From the NCBI GenBank assembly GCA_002363155.1, contig DEWH01000028.1, positions 1 through 39,488 on the forward strand: a stretch of 39,488 nucleotides of DNA, in the 5' to 3' direction. Positions 14,265 through 22,320 of the stretch are shown here, piece after piece. Position 1 is the first letter of the stretch, and every line of letters begins with the position of its first letter. Both the position numbers and the translations under genes were made by a program. Under the pieces are notes generated by a model that did not search any database, was not told the DNA's origin, and was given only the letters and a program-made list of their open reading frames with translations. Origin of the DNA: Ruminococcaceae bacterium UBA3215 (GTDB lineage Bacteria; Bacillota; Clostridia; Oscillospirales; Ruminococcaceae).

Positions 14265-15368
14265 ATGAAAAGCAACGAACATTGGTTCCCGAAGAAAAGG
14301 CTTATGATCGGCATGGCATTTCTTATTGCAGGTGCCGCGGGTCTGCTTGCGGCAAGATTCGCCGGCGGATTCGCTGATTTTTACGGTTTTACGATATACC
14401 CCGCCGTGGTGAACATATTCGCCCGTATAAGCGGGATATTCCCCTTTTCTGTTGCGGAAATAATGGTGATAGCAGGTGTTCTGCTGGCGCTTTTCTCCGT
14501 CGGATATTTTTTCGTGAATATCGTAAGGCGCAAAGGGCGCAGGCTGAGATTCCTGCTCTCGTCATTCTCCTCCGTACTGCTTGTCGGCTCGGTACTTCTG
14601 TTCGAGTTCGCGTACGGTATGGGCATAAACTACAGCCGCCGTCCTTTTTCGGAGATAGCCGGGCTGAAAACGGACAAATACACGAAACAGCAGGTGCTGG
14701 AGGTGCTTGAATACACGATCGCGAACGTAACGGAGTCCGGCAGGAACATCGAACTTGACGCTGACGGGCATATCGTTATCCCGGAGGACTTGTCGGCGCG
14801 GGCTGTGTCGGCAATGAAAAAGCTCGGCAAAAAGTACGGGGCGCTGGATTCCTATTATGCGGGAGTAAAGCCTGTGATGCTCTCGGAGCTTATGTGCTAC
14901 GGTCACATAACCGGCATCTTCACCTTCTACTCTATGGAGTCTAACTACAACACCATGAACAACGCGGAGGAGATCGGGCATACCGCCTGCCATGAGCTTT
15001 CCCACATGACCGGGTTCATGCGCGAGGACGAAGCCAACTTCATCGGCTTTCTCGCCTGCCGTGACAGCGGAGACGACTATCTCATATACAGCGGGTGGTA
15101 TGATATAATGATATACCTGCTGAACGCGTATTATTCCGTATGCACGAGCAACGAATACACCGCGGTTTACCGAACTATACCCGAATATGTCCGGAAGCAG
15201 CTGGATATGCAGAACGAGCTGTGGGACAGGTATGAAACGGATTTCGGAGAAGCTGCGGAAGCTATGAACGACGTTTATCTGAAGATAAATGACCAGTCCG
15301 ACGGCACCAAAAGCTACGGAAGAGTCGTCGATCTGATGATCGCGGACTATTACAGCAAAAATTATTGA
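14265..15368 (+). CDS. DUF3810-family membrane protein with HEXXH motif
   Basis: 367 residues from ATG 14265. The frame is open back into rnpB, but the promoter at 14201-14230 makes earlier starts impossible; the ribosome site (AGAAAAGG) is modest. Three hydrophobic helices lie at about 14-34, 62-86 and 95-118. The rest, probably outside the cell, contains HTACHELSHMTGF with HELSH at 243-247 followed by REDEANFIGFLAC, a zincin-like HEXXH with a downstream glutamate. This architecture matches DUF3810. A zinc-dependent peptidase role is inferred from the motif; no substrate is known. It is a single-gene unit between rnpB and the SH3 protein. Confidence 0.87.
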   Translation: MKSNEHWFPKKRLMIGMAFLIAGAAGLLAARFAGGFADFYGFTIYPAVVNIFARISGIFPFSVAEIMVIAGVLLALFSVGYFFVNIVRRKGRRLRFLLSSFSSVLLVGSVLLFEFAYGMGINYSRRPFSEIAGLKTDKYTKQQVLEVLEYTIANVTESGRNIELDADGHIVIPEDLSARAVSAMKKLGKKYGALDSYYAGVKPVMLSELMCYGHITGIFTFYSMESNYNTMNNAEEIGHTACHELSHMTGFMREDEANFIGFLACRDSGDDYLIYSGWYDIMIYLLNAYYSVCTSNEYTAVYRTIPEYVRKQLDMQNELWDRYETDFGEAAEAMNDVYLKINDQSDGTKSYGRVVDLMIADYYSKNY

Positions 15369-15386
15369 AAATTGTCAAAAAAACGG

Positions 15387-15415
15387 TTTACAAATCGAAA
15401 AAAATGTTGTATAAT
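15387..15415 (+). promoter_or_regulatory. Promoter of the SH3-domain protein gene
   Basis: TTTACA (15387-15392), 17 bp, TATAAT (15410-15415), about 20 bp after the DUF3810 stop codon. The next gene therefore has its own transcript. Confidence 0.75.
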
Positions 15416-15484
15416 ATATGTTGGTGTATTGGAACACCGTGATATACAAAATATGGTTTGAATAAAAAAGAAAGGACACGGAAC

Positions 15485-16399
15485 ATGAAACGTCTGAAAA
15501 AATACATTTTCGCAGCAGCTGCCGCAGCTCTGATCGGTATATATGCAGCTTTACCCGTTTACGCCGAGAATGACGATCTGGAATTCCCGGAAGATGAGGA
15601 AGTAGTTGAGGTTGAAGATGCGGAAGAGGAAAACCCCGATGAGATAATACCTATCGAGGACGAAGATGACCCCGATGTTGATGTTGAGGACAAAGTAGAT
15701 GATCCCGATGTTGATATTGTAGGCATTGACACTCCCGAAGAAGACGAGCCCGATCTTACAGATGATACACCTGCGATCACACAGGCTGCGCCGAGTGCCG
15801 ATACTACCCCGCAGTATAACGCAGTAAGCCCCTACACGATGTACTCGAATGAAGTCGTAAATGTACGTTACGGTCCGGATACGAGTTACAGCAAACTCGG
15901 CACGGTTTATGCGAACTCTCCCGTAACCGTAGTCGGAACAGCAGGCGGCTGGCTCGTTATCGAGTATAACGGAACCAAGGGATTCGTTTCATCAAGCTTC
16001 TTCTCACAGACAGCCCCCACAACCACAACTACCACAGCTGCCGCAACTCAGGCTGCACCCGTTGTGACCGAGCAGACAGAAGCTACCGAAGCAACCACAG
16101 AACCCCAGCAGGCAGAGATCGTTGACGAGACTACCACAAAGAAGACCAAGGCTCCCGAAACCGAGCCTCCGGCAGTAGAAACTCCCGACGAGAACGCGGA
16201 AACCACCGCTGCCAACAATACAGCAGATGAAGACAAGGATAAAGAAGCTGCTGCCGCTTCCACAGACACCGACAAAAAGAACGGCGGTCTCGGCGGTATC
16301 CTCCTCGCACTCGGCTGCGCAGTAGGTACATTCGTTATTGTAGGCGTCCTCCCCGTTGTAATCCACAGCATCTACCACAAGAAGCTCTATCAGTATTGA
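15485..16399 (+). CDS. Exported SH3-domain protein with C-terminal membrane anchor
   Basis: 304 residues. ATG 15485 is preferred over the upstream TTG 15458 because GAAAGGA lies about 8 bp before it and a clean signal peptide follows (basic KRLKK, hydrophobic core, cleavage after VYA near 27). Residues 28-95 are extremely acidic with repeated DDPDVD. An SH3b-type domain spans about 122-174 (VVNVRYGPDTSYSKLGTV, then GGWLVIEYNGTKGFVSSSFF). A Thr/Glu-rich stalk leads to a C-terminal helix (about 271-294) and the basic end YHKKLYQY. It is probably displayed on the outer membrane face toward the wall, where SH3b domains often bind peptidoglycan. No enzyme domain is present. Confidence 0.85.
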   Translation: MKRLKKYIFAAAAAALIGIYAALPVYAENDDLEFPEDEEVVEVEDAEEENPDEIIPIEDEDDPDVDVEDKVDDPDVDIVGIDTPEEDEPDLTDDTPAITQAAPSADTTPQYNAVSPYTMYSNEVVNVRYGPDTSYSKLGTVYANSPVTVVGTAGGWLVIEYNGTKGFVSSSFFSQTAPTTTTTTAAATQAAPVVTEQTEATEATTEPQQAEIVDETTTKKTKAPETEPPAVETPDENAETTAANNTADEDKDKEAAAASTDTDKKNGGLGGILLALGCAVGTFVIVGVLPVVIHSIYHKKLYQY

Positions 16400-16412
16400 G
16401 CCGGTAAGAAAA

Positions 16413-16637
16413 GCCGCTTGCGCTCGAGAAGGGTCGCTTGCGCTTGAGAAGGTCGCGCACAGCGCTCGAGACTTGGGGGAAACCTTTCTGAAGAAAGGTT
16501 ATCCCCCAAACCCCTTTCCAAAGACTTTTAATCGCTCCGCAGCTAAGGGAGAAATATTTCAGAACAAAAAAAGACTGCTGAACAAACAAATTTCAGCAGT
16601 CTTTTTTTGTATTCAGATGAATATAACTAACCGAGGT
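16413..16637 (+). repeat. Long intergenic repeat (about 200 bp), forward copy
   Basis: It consists of CGCTTGCGCTCGAGA units, the GGGGGAAACCTTTCTGAAG hairpin, CCCCTTTCCAAAGACTTT, ATCGCTCCGCAG, a strong terminator-like hairpin and TTGTATTCAGATGAATATA. The whole order recurs as the reverse complement at 27482-27683. It lies between two converging genes. The 97-codon frame across it is not considered a gene. Confidence 0.85.
16566..16608. terminator. Strong bidirectional terminator inside the long repeat
   Basis: AAAAAGACTGCTGAA and TTTCAGCAGTCTTTTT form a long stem flanked by an A tract on the left and seven Ts on the right. It works in principle in both directions and would separate the SH3 gene (+) from the minus-strand gene ending at 16697. 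Confidence 0.85.
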
Positions 16638-16696
16638 GGCGTTGTTGCAGTCAGAATAATGTCACCGCGTAATGTTCAGACATTCAGCGGTTTTGC

Positions 16697-17827
16697 TTAC
16701 ATATCCTTATACCATGCGGGAGTGTCACCGAAATCGGAGGCGAGATCGTCACCTATGTGCGAATAAACATAGTCTGTGTACTCCGCAAGCTTTTGCAGGA
16801 TTTCTTCCGCTTCTTCCTTTGTCTTGTATGCAAAGCGGGCTTCACCGTAAAACGGGATTATATCGAAGTTGCAGCCTGTTATTTGAAAATGGAACCCGAG
16901 GATATTATTATGGGGAAGTTTATTGAATCGGGCACGATAGCGGAAATTGTGCGCATCATAACGGACGTACTCAAATATTCCGGGAAGACTGCCTTTTCTC
17001 GGGTGTTTCACAGGCTCAAACCCGATCTTTTTAAAATACGGTGTTGTCATCTGCTTTCCGCAGACTTTCGGCATAAGCATATCGCCGAAGACCGCTGTTT
17101 CCTTGTACGGACTGACCGCCCCAAGCTCTGAAAGAAGCTGACTCATTCTTTTTTCATAGCTTTTCCGCAGGACTGCAAAACGCTCATATTCCTCCGGAGC
17201 AAACATACAGCTTCCGGCGGAGAATACCGGATCTCCGAGATACGGTTCAAGCTTTCGGAGTATATCCTGCGTACCGCGGGGTTCAGGCTCGGCAGTAGTC
17301 TCGATTTCTACGGTCACATTGCCGACAGCGTATGAATCATGCTTAAGAGTTATTCCGCTGCACATAAACGGCAGATAAGATGTCGTCGGGATTTTAAGCC
17401 GGTATGCAGCCCTGCTTTTTACCGCGGGCGAGATATCTCCTCCGCCGTACCAGTCTATCCCGTCCAGCCGCAAAATGCAGCTGTCAAGCCTGTACGGCTT
17501 TGGTATCTTTACAAAAAGGCCGAAAACAGCTTCACTGTCACCGGGGCCTATATAGATATCGCCTTTCGTCCAGTTCTCCCGGAAGCTTGTAAGCAGCGCT
17601 CCGGTTCCCTGCTCATTCTTTTCCGCCGGTACAAAGTATTTCTCCAGCGACGAGAACGTCTCCGGTTCAGACCTCATCAGCCGTTCAACAGCCCCGTCAT
17701 GTATGCGGAAACCGATATTCCGGTAGGAAAGCCCTAGCTCCGAGATCATATTGACGATATAAGGCATGAGAGCCGGGAATTTCACCTTACCGCTTATATC
17801 AAAGGTGAAGCTGTTAAATACCCTCAT
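16697..17827 (-). CDS. Conserved-looking hypothetical protein downstream of rex
   Basis: A 376-residue soluble protein, not recognised. The frame is open to 17857, but ATG 17827 fits best: it overlaps the last 14 bp of rex and has GGAACAGGAAG just before it, suggesting coupling to rex. No signal peptide or membrane helix is seen. It has mixed alpha/beta character, a Tyr/Phe-rich C-terminal half (YRARFNKLPHNN, FHFQITGCNFDIIPFYGEARF) and a C-terminal helical tail with TKEEAEEILQKLAEY. It is the last gene of a minus-strand cluster beginning with aconitase and ends near the bidirectional terminator. No function is proposed. Confidence 0.82.
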   Translation of the reverse strand: MRVFNSFTFDISGKVKFPALMPYIVNMISELGLSYRNIGFRIHDGAVERLMRSEPETFSSLEKYFVPAEKNEQGTGALLTSFRENWTKGDIYIGPGDSEAVFGLFVKIPKPYRLDSCILRLDGIDWYGGGDISPAVKSRAAYRLKIPTTSYLPFMCSGITLKHDSYAVGNVTVEIETTAEPEPRGTQDILRKLEPYLGDPVFSAGSCMFAPEEYERFAVLRKSYEKRMSQLLSELGAVSPYKETAVFGDMLMPKVCGKQMTTPYFKKIGFEPVKHPRKGSLPGIFEYVRYDAHNFRYRARFNKLPHNNILGFHFQITGCNFDIIPFYGEARFAYKTKEEAEEILQKLAEYTDYVYSHIGDDLASDFGDTPAWYKDM

Positions 17828-18485
17828 CTTCCTGTTCCTCTTTGTCCTTTCCGGCATTTGTTATGCCGTAGCAAAGCGACATGAGGCTGTCGCCGAGATG
17901 AACGTTTTCGACGATAACGCCGGGCAGGTTCTTCTGGGTAATGTCAAAATGCGAAAAGTTCCAGAATGCCTTAACTCCGAGGAATGTCAGCTTTTCGCAG
18001 ATATCCGGAGCCGCGTCTTTCGGTATGCAGAGTATCGCGATAACAGGCTTGTTCTTGCTGCAGAAGCTGTCAAGCTCGGACATAGCGGAGACTTTCACGC
18101 CGCCGAATGTTACACCGCGAAGCTTCTCGTTCATATCGAAGATGCCGCAGAGCCGGCAGCCGTACTTTGCATAGTCGAGATGCACGGCAAGGGCGCGTCC
18201 GAGATTTCCGGCGCCTATGAGGATAGCGGGGTACTTTTCGTTTACGCCGAGTATGGTGCCGATCTCCTCGCGCAGTTCGGACACGTTGTAGCCGTAGCCC
18301 TGCTGACCGAAGCCCCCGAAGCAGTTGAGATCCTGTCGTATCTGCGACGCGGTGACGTTCATTCTTTCGGCAAGCTCACGGGAAGAGATCTTGCTGACTC
18401 CCTCATTCAGCAGTTCGCCGAGGAATCTGTAATATCTCGGAAGTCTTCTTATTACCGAATTCGAGATTTTTTCGTTCTTGGACAT
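17814..18485 (-). CDS. rex: Redox-sensing transcriptional repressor Rex
   Basis: A 223-residue repressor that senses the NADH/NAD+ ratio and controls fermentation and respiration genes. The winged helix (about 10-70) contains VIRRLPRYYRFL, SSRELAERMNVTASQIRQDL and the family signature FGGFGQQGYGYNV. The NAD-binding Rossmann domain begins with LIGAGNLGRAL (GxGxxG at 91-96). The C-terminal domain-swap helix and an acidic tail (KDKEEQEDEGI) complete it. It has a GGGGGAG ribosome site. It follows icd by about 80 bp with a hairpin between them, so it may be part of the acn-icd transcript or separately expressed. No clear Rex operator was found in the window. Confidence 0.95.
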   Translation of the reverse strand: MSKNEKISNSVIRRLPRYYRFLGELLNEGVSKISSRELAERMNVTASQIRQDLNCFGGFGQQGYGYNVSELREEIGTILGVNEKYPAILIGAGNLGRALAVHLDYAKYGCRLCGIFDMNEKLRGVTFGGVKVSAMSELDSFCSKNKPVIAILCIPKDAAPDICEKLTFLGVKAFWNFSHFDITQKNLPGVIVENVHLGDSLMSLCYGITNAGKDKEEQEDEGI

Positions 18486-18542
18486 AATAATAGTATCTCC
18501 CCCGTCCGCGCAGTTTGGTTTATGAATATCACGTGCGGACGG

Positions 18543-18563
18543 AACCGGCAGTAATTGCCGGTT
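18543..18563. terminator. Hairpin between icd and rex
   Basis: AACCGGCA (18543-18550), loop GTAAT, TGCCGGTT (18556-18563). It begins right after the icd stop codon. No T tract follows on the minus strand, so it may stabilise the icd message 3' end or weaken read-through into rex. Confidence 0.5.
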
Positions 18564-18564
18564 T

Positions 18565-19776
18565 TCATACTGTCTGTTTGAGTCTTTCGTTTATCTCGTC
18601 AAGGAACTGCTCGGTGTTGACCTTCCTCTTGTTCGGAAGAGTGGACAGAACGTAAAGATCGCCTGTCATAACGCCGTCCTCGATAGTCTTTACGGTAGCC
18701 TTTTCAAGCTTCTCCGCAAATGCGGTAAGTTCCGGTATGCCGTCAAGCTCGCCGCGCTTCTTGAGTGCGCCTGTCCACGCAAATATCGTAGCAACCGAGT
18801 TCGTGGAGGTCTCCTCACCCTTGAGGTGCTTGTAGTAATGACGGGTAACAGTGCCGTGTGCAGCTTCATACTCATAAACTCCGGAGGGAGAAACAAGCAC
18901 GGAAGTCATCATACCGAGGCTGCCGAACGCGGTAGCGACCATATCCGACATAACGTCGCCGTCGTAGTTCTTGCATGCCCAGATATAGCCGCCCTCGGAG
19001 CGGATAACTCTTGCGACTGCATCGTCGATAAGGGTATAGAAGTATTCAATGCCGGCTTCCGCAAACTTGCCCTTGTATTCAGTCTCGAATATCTCCGCAA
19101 AGATATCCTTGAAAGTATGATCGTACTGTTTGGAAATGGTATCCTTCGTTGCGAACCAGATATCCTGCTTGGTATCGAGGGCGAAATTGAAGCAGGAGCG
19201 TGCGAATGACGCGATAGAGCCGTTTATGTTGTGAAGACCCTGGATAATACCGTCGCTCCCCTTGAATTCGTGGATAAGCTGGCGTGTCTCATTGCCGTCC
19301 TTGTCGGTGACGATGAGTTCAGCCTTTGAGCCGTCCTTCACCTTCATCTCACTGTTCTTGTAAACATCGCCGTAAGCATGACGCGCGATAGTTATGGGCT
19401 TTGTCCATGTGGGGATAAGGGAGTTGATGCCCTTGACGATGATCGGCGCACGGAAGACTGTTCCGTCGAGGATCGCTCTGATAGTGCCGTTCGGTGACTT
19501 CCACATCTCTTTCAGATTGTACTCGGTCATTCTCTGCGCATTCGGAGTTATGGTCGCGCACTTGACCGCAACGCCGTACTTTTTGGTAGCGTTGGCACTG
19601 TCAATGGTGATCTGGTCATTGGTCTCGTTGCGCTTTACAAGTCCGAGGTCGTAGTATTCAGTCTTGAGGTCAACATACGGAAGCAGGAGCTTATCCTTTA
19701 TCATCTTCCAGATAACTCTGGTCATTTCGTCGCCGTCCATTTCGACGAGCGGTGTCTTCATCTGAATCTTTGCCAT
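18565..19776 (-). CDS. icd: NADP-dependent isocitrate dehydrogenase, eukaryote-like homodimeric type
   Basis: Oxidatively decarboxylates isocitrate to 2-oxoglutarate. The 403-residue length and the segments TPLVEMDGDEMTRVIWK, YYDLGLVKRNETNDQ, KSPNGTIRAILDGTVFR and NGSIASFARSCF match the animal/yeast IDH1-like subfamily rather than the E. coli/Bacillus Icd type. The NADP site region EAAHGTVTRHYYKHLKGE near the C-terminus is intact, and the catalytic Lys/Asp motifs (DDAVARVIRSEGGY) are present. It has an AAAGGA ribosome site. It is preceded by aconitase and a small zinc-ribbon gene, so it probably supplies 2-oxoglutarate for glutamate synthesis in an incomplete citrate cycle. No citrate synthase gene is in view. 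Confidence 0.95.
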   Translation of the reverse strand: MAKIQMKTPLVEMDGDEMTRVIWKMIKDKLLLPYVDLKTEYYDLGLVKRNETNDQITIDSANATKKYGVAVKCATITPNAQRMTEYNLKEMWKSPNGTIRAILDGTVFRAPIIVKGINSLIPTWTKPITIARHAYGDVYKNSEMKVKDGSKAELIVTDKDGNETRQLIHEFKGSDGIIQGLHNINGSIASFARSCFNFALDTKQDIWFATKDTISKQYDHTFKDIFAEIFETEYKGKFAEAGIEYFYTLIDDAVARVIRSEGGYIWACKNYDGDVMSDMVATAFGSLGMMTSVLVSPSGVYEYEAAHGTVTRHYYKHLKGEETSTNSVATIFAWTGALKKRGELDGIPELTAFAEKLEKATVKTIEDGVMTGDLYVLSTLPNKRKVNTEQFLDEINERLKQTV

Positions 19777-19801
19777 TGTTTTAATTCCTTTCGGTGTAGT
19801 T

Positions 19802-20029
19802 TTATCCCTTGATATCGGTATCGAAGATCATCTTTTTGCAGCCGGGACAGTAATCCGCGTCTATCGTGAATGCCGTGAGAGTATATTTCGCGGCAGTCAG
19901 TTTATCTATCCCGATAAGCCTGTCGAACCAGCCGGTCTTTATTTCACCGGGTTTAAATGTTACAGCGCTTCTTCCGTCACCGGACAGGATACCATGCTGC
20001 ATTTCTTTCCCGCAGAACGGACAATCCAT
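19802..20029 (-). CDS. Small zinc-ribbon protein (DUF6487/PF20097-like)
   Basis: A 75-residue protein with two cysteine pairs: MDCPFCGKEM at the N-terminus and YCPGCKKMIF near the C-terminus, separated by about 50 residues. They probably fold together around one zinc. The middle segment FKPGEIKTGWFDRL is typical of small PF20097-type proteins, which are widespread in Clostridia and have no known function. It has an AAAGGAT ribosome site and lies 25 bp before icd on the same strand, so the two are surely co-transcribed. Confidence 0.85.
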   Translation of the reverse strand: MDCPFCGKEMQHGILSGDGRSAVTFKPGEIKTGWFDRLIGIDKLTAAKYTLTAFTIDADYCPGCKKMIFDTDIKG

Positions 20030-20060
20030 AGCTATATCCTTTCATATACCATTACGTTTT

Positions 20061-20126
20061 CGCTTCCTTTGGCGTCCAAAGGAAGCGGTGAGGGAGTCTG
20101 AGGGAGAGGCGGCACCTCTTCCTCAG
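20061..20126. other. Two hairpins between acn and the zinc-ribbon gene
   Basis: CGCTTCCTTTGG and CCAAAGGAAGCG form a perfect 12-bp stem with loop CGT or ACG (20061-20086). Next to it CTGAGGGAGAGG pairs with CCTCTTCCTCAG with one mismatch (about 20098-20126). No U tail follows on the minus strand. They may be RNA stability or processing elements that adjust expression between acn and the downstream genes. Confidence 0.55.
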
Positions 20127-20155
20127 GCGGCTCGCGCAAAGCGGGACGCTGTCTC

Positions 20156-22087
20156 TCAGCCGTTCTTCTTGGTGTAGTTGAGCAGACCGCCTTCGAGGAT
20201 CATTCCCTTTCCGCGCTCGGAGAGTTCAAGTACCGTATTGAACATAGTACCCTTGGTGACATTCTTCACAAGTATCTTGCTGCCGTTCTTTACCGCGGTC
20301 TTTACGCCGGGTATCTCCAGCTTATCGCCCTGCTCGATCTTGTCGTAATCCGCTTCATTCTCGAATGTGAGCGGAAGTATGCCGTTATTTATAAGGTTCT
20401 GCTTGTGGATACGGGCAAACGACTTGCAGATTATCGCCTTTACGCCGAGGTAGAGCGGTGCAAGAGCCGCATGCTCACGGGAAGAGCCCTGTCCGTAGTT
20501 GGAGCCGCCGACGATGATCGACTGACCGGCTTCCTTGGCACGCTTCGGGAATGTCTCGTCACATACTGTGAAGCAGTATTCCGAGATAGCCGGGATATTC
20601 GAGCGGAGCGGCAGTATCTTCGCGCCGGCAGGCATGATATGGTCTGTGGTGATATTGTCGCCTACCTTCAATGTTACGCCTGCGGCGATGTTTTCCGCAA
20701 GAGGCTTGTTGATCGGGAAAGGCTTGATGTTCGGACCGCGGAGTATCTCCACAGAAGGTGCTTCCTCGGGAGATGCGGGCGGAACTACCATATTGTCGTT
20801 TATCACAAAGTGCTCCGGCATCACATAAGGCGGCATTGCGCCGATCGTTCTCGGATCGGTAAGTACGCCGGTTATCGCGGATATAGCCGCAGTCTCGGGA
20901 GATACGAGGTAGATCTGACCGTCCTTTGTCCCGCTTCTTCCCTCGAAGTTGCGGTTGAAGGTACGAAGCGAGATACCGTGGCTGTTCGGAGACTGTCCCA
21001 TACCGATGCAAGGTCCGCATGCGCACTCAAGTATTCTTGCACCCGCGTCAATAAGATCGGAGAGCGCACCGCACTGTGCCATCATGTTGTAAACCTGCTT
21101 GGAGCCGGGAGCTATCGCAAGGCTGACATCGGGGTGTACTGTCTTGCCCTTGAGGATATGCGCAACTTTTAGAAGATCCTGCATTGAAGAGTTGGTGCAG
21201 GAACCGATGCACACCTGGTCTATCTTTATATTGCCTATCTCGTCGATAGTCTTTACGTTGTCGGGGCTGTGGGGACATGCAGCAAGCGGAACAAGTTCCG
21301 AAAGGTCTATCTCGACAGTCTGATCGTAAACCGCGTCGGGATCGGCAGCAAGCGGAATATAGTCCTCCTCGCGTCCCTGTGCCTTGAGGAACTGTCTTGT
21401 AGTCTCATCGGAGGGGAAGATCGAGGTAGTAGCGCCGAGCTCTGCGCCCATATTTGTTATAGTTGCTCTTTCCGGCACGGACAGCGAAAGCACGCCTTCA
21501 CCGGAATACTCCATTACCTTGCCCACGCCGCCCTTTACGGAGAGGATCTGAAGCACCTTCAGAATGACGTCCTTTGCGGAGACCCAGTCGTTGAGCCTGC
21601 CGGTAAGCTTTATGTTTACTATCTCCGGCATCGTTATGTAGTATGCGCCGCCGCCCATAGCAACAGCAACATCGAGTCCGCCCGCGCCGCATGCGAACAT
21701 ACCTATACCGCCGCCTGTGGGGGTATGGCTGTCGGAGCCTATGAGCGTCTTGCCGGGCTTTCCGAAGCGCTCAAGGTGTACCTGGTGGCAGATACCGTTT
21801 CCGGGACGAGAGAACCAGATGCCGTGCTTCTTTGCGACGCTTCCGATAAAGCGGTGATCGTCGGCATTCTCGAAGCCGGACTGGAGCGTGTTGTGATCGA
21901 TGTAAGCGACAGAGCGCTCCGTCTTTACGCGGTCAACGCCCATAGCCTCAAACTGGAGATATGCCATAGTGCCGGTTGCGTCCTGCGTAAGAGTCTGGTC
22001 TATGCGCAGACCTATCTCGGTCCCCTTGATCATTTCTCCGTCAACGATATGATCTTTGATTATTTTTTCGGTCAGTGTGAGTCCCAT
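20156..22087 (-). CDS. acnA: Aconitate hydratase
   Basis: Interconverts citrate and isocitrate using a 4Fe-4S cluster. 643 residues from ATG 22087, chosen because ACAGGAGGAAG lies directly upstream; the open codons before it overlap the promoter. Cluster cysteines are seen in QVCIGSCTNSS and ECACGPCIGMGQ. The domain-4 swivel motifs KVGDNITTDHIMPAG, VGGSNYGQGSSREHAALAP and KSFARIHKQNLIN are complete. The short length matches the compact mitochondrial-like aconitases found in Clostridia rather than the 890-residue AcnA. With icd it converts citrate to 2-oxoglutarate. First gene of the minus-strand cluster, with its own promoter. Confidence 0.95.
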   Translation of the reverse strand: MGLTLTEKIIKDHIVDGEMIKGTEIGLRIDQTLTQDATGTMAYLQFEAMGVDRVKTERSVAYIDHNTLQSGFENADDHRFIGSVAKKHGIWFSRPGNGICHQVHLERFGKPGKTLIGSDSHTPTGGGIGMFACGAGGLDVAVAMGGGAYYITMPEIVNIKLTGRLNDWVSAKDVILKVLQILSVKGGVGKVMEYSGEGVLSLSVPERATITNMGAELGATTSIFPSDETTRQFLKAQGREEDYIPLAADPDAVYDQTVEIDLSELVPLAACPHSPDNVKTIDEIGNIKIDQVCIGSCTNSSMQDLLKVAHILKGKTVHPDVSLAIAPGSKQVYNMMAQCGALSDLIDAGARILECACGPCIGMGQSPNSHGISLRTFNRNFEGRSGTKDGQIYLVSPETAAISAITGVLTDPRTIGAMPPYVMPEHFVINDNMVVPPASPEEAPSVEILRGPNIKPFPINKPLAENIAAGVTLKVGDNITTDHIMPAGAKILPLRSNIPAISEYCFTVCDETFPKRAKEAGQSIIVGGSNYGQGSSREHAALAPLYLGVKAIICKSFARIHKQNLINNGILPLTFENEADYDKIEQGDKLEIPGVKTAVKNGSKILVKNVTKGTMFNTVLELSERGKGMILEGGLLNYTKKNG

Positions 22088-22124
22088 TTGACTTCCTCCT
22101 GTAAAATAGTATTCCATACAACAT

Positions 22125-22153
22125 ATTGTACTATATATAATGAAATTTGTCAA
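22125..22153 (-). promoter_or_regulatory. Promoter of the acn-icd cluster
   Basis: On the minus strand TTGACA (22153-22148), 17 bp, TACAAT (22130-22125), about 38 bp before ATG 22087. Confidence 0.8.
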
Positions 22154-22256
22154 TATTTTGACAGCAAAAATTCTTTGCGTTCTTTGCGATGCAAAATATG
22201 AACAAAATGCACAATTTCATAGCATCAAATTTTATGAACAAAATTTGCAAAAGCTC

Positions 22257-22285
22257 TTGACTAAACGATTTGCGGGTGTTATAAT
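22257..22285 (+). promoter_or_regulatory. Promoter of the GHL10-amidase gene pair
   Basis: TTGACT (22257-22262), 17 bp, TATAAT (22280-22285). Transcription would start near 22292, which supports the TTG 22321 start of the first gene. Confidence 0.75.
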
Positions 22286-22320
22286 CAGAATGTATCACGA
22301 TGTTTACGGGGGTGTGCCTT

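Noticed and set aside
16473..16766. A 97-codon frame across the long repeat
   Set aside because: It consists of repeat and terminator hairpins and enters the 3' end of the minus-strand gene.
18486..18564. A Rex operator upstream of rex
   Set aside because: GTGATATTCATAAA gives only a partial match to the TTGTGAA-N4-TTCACAA consensus, which is not enough to call.
20405..22201. Long antisense frames (255 and 310 codons) opposite aconitase
   Set aside because: Aconitase motifs are complete on the minus strand. The antisense frames have no recognisable product and reflect codon periodicity.
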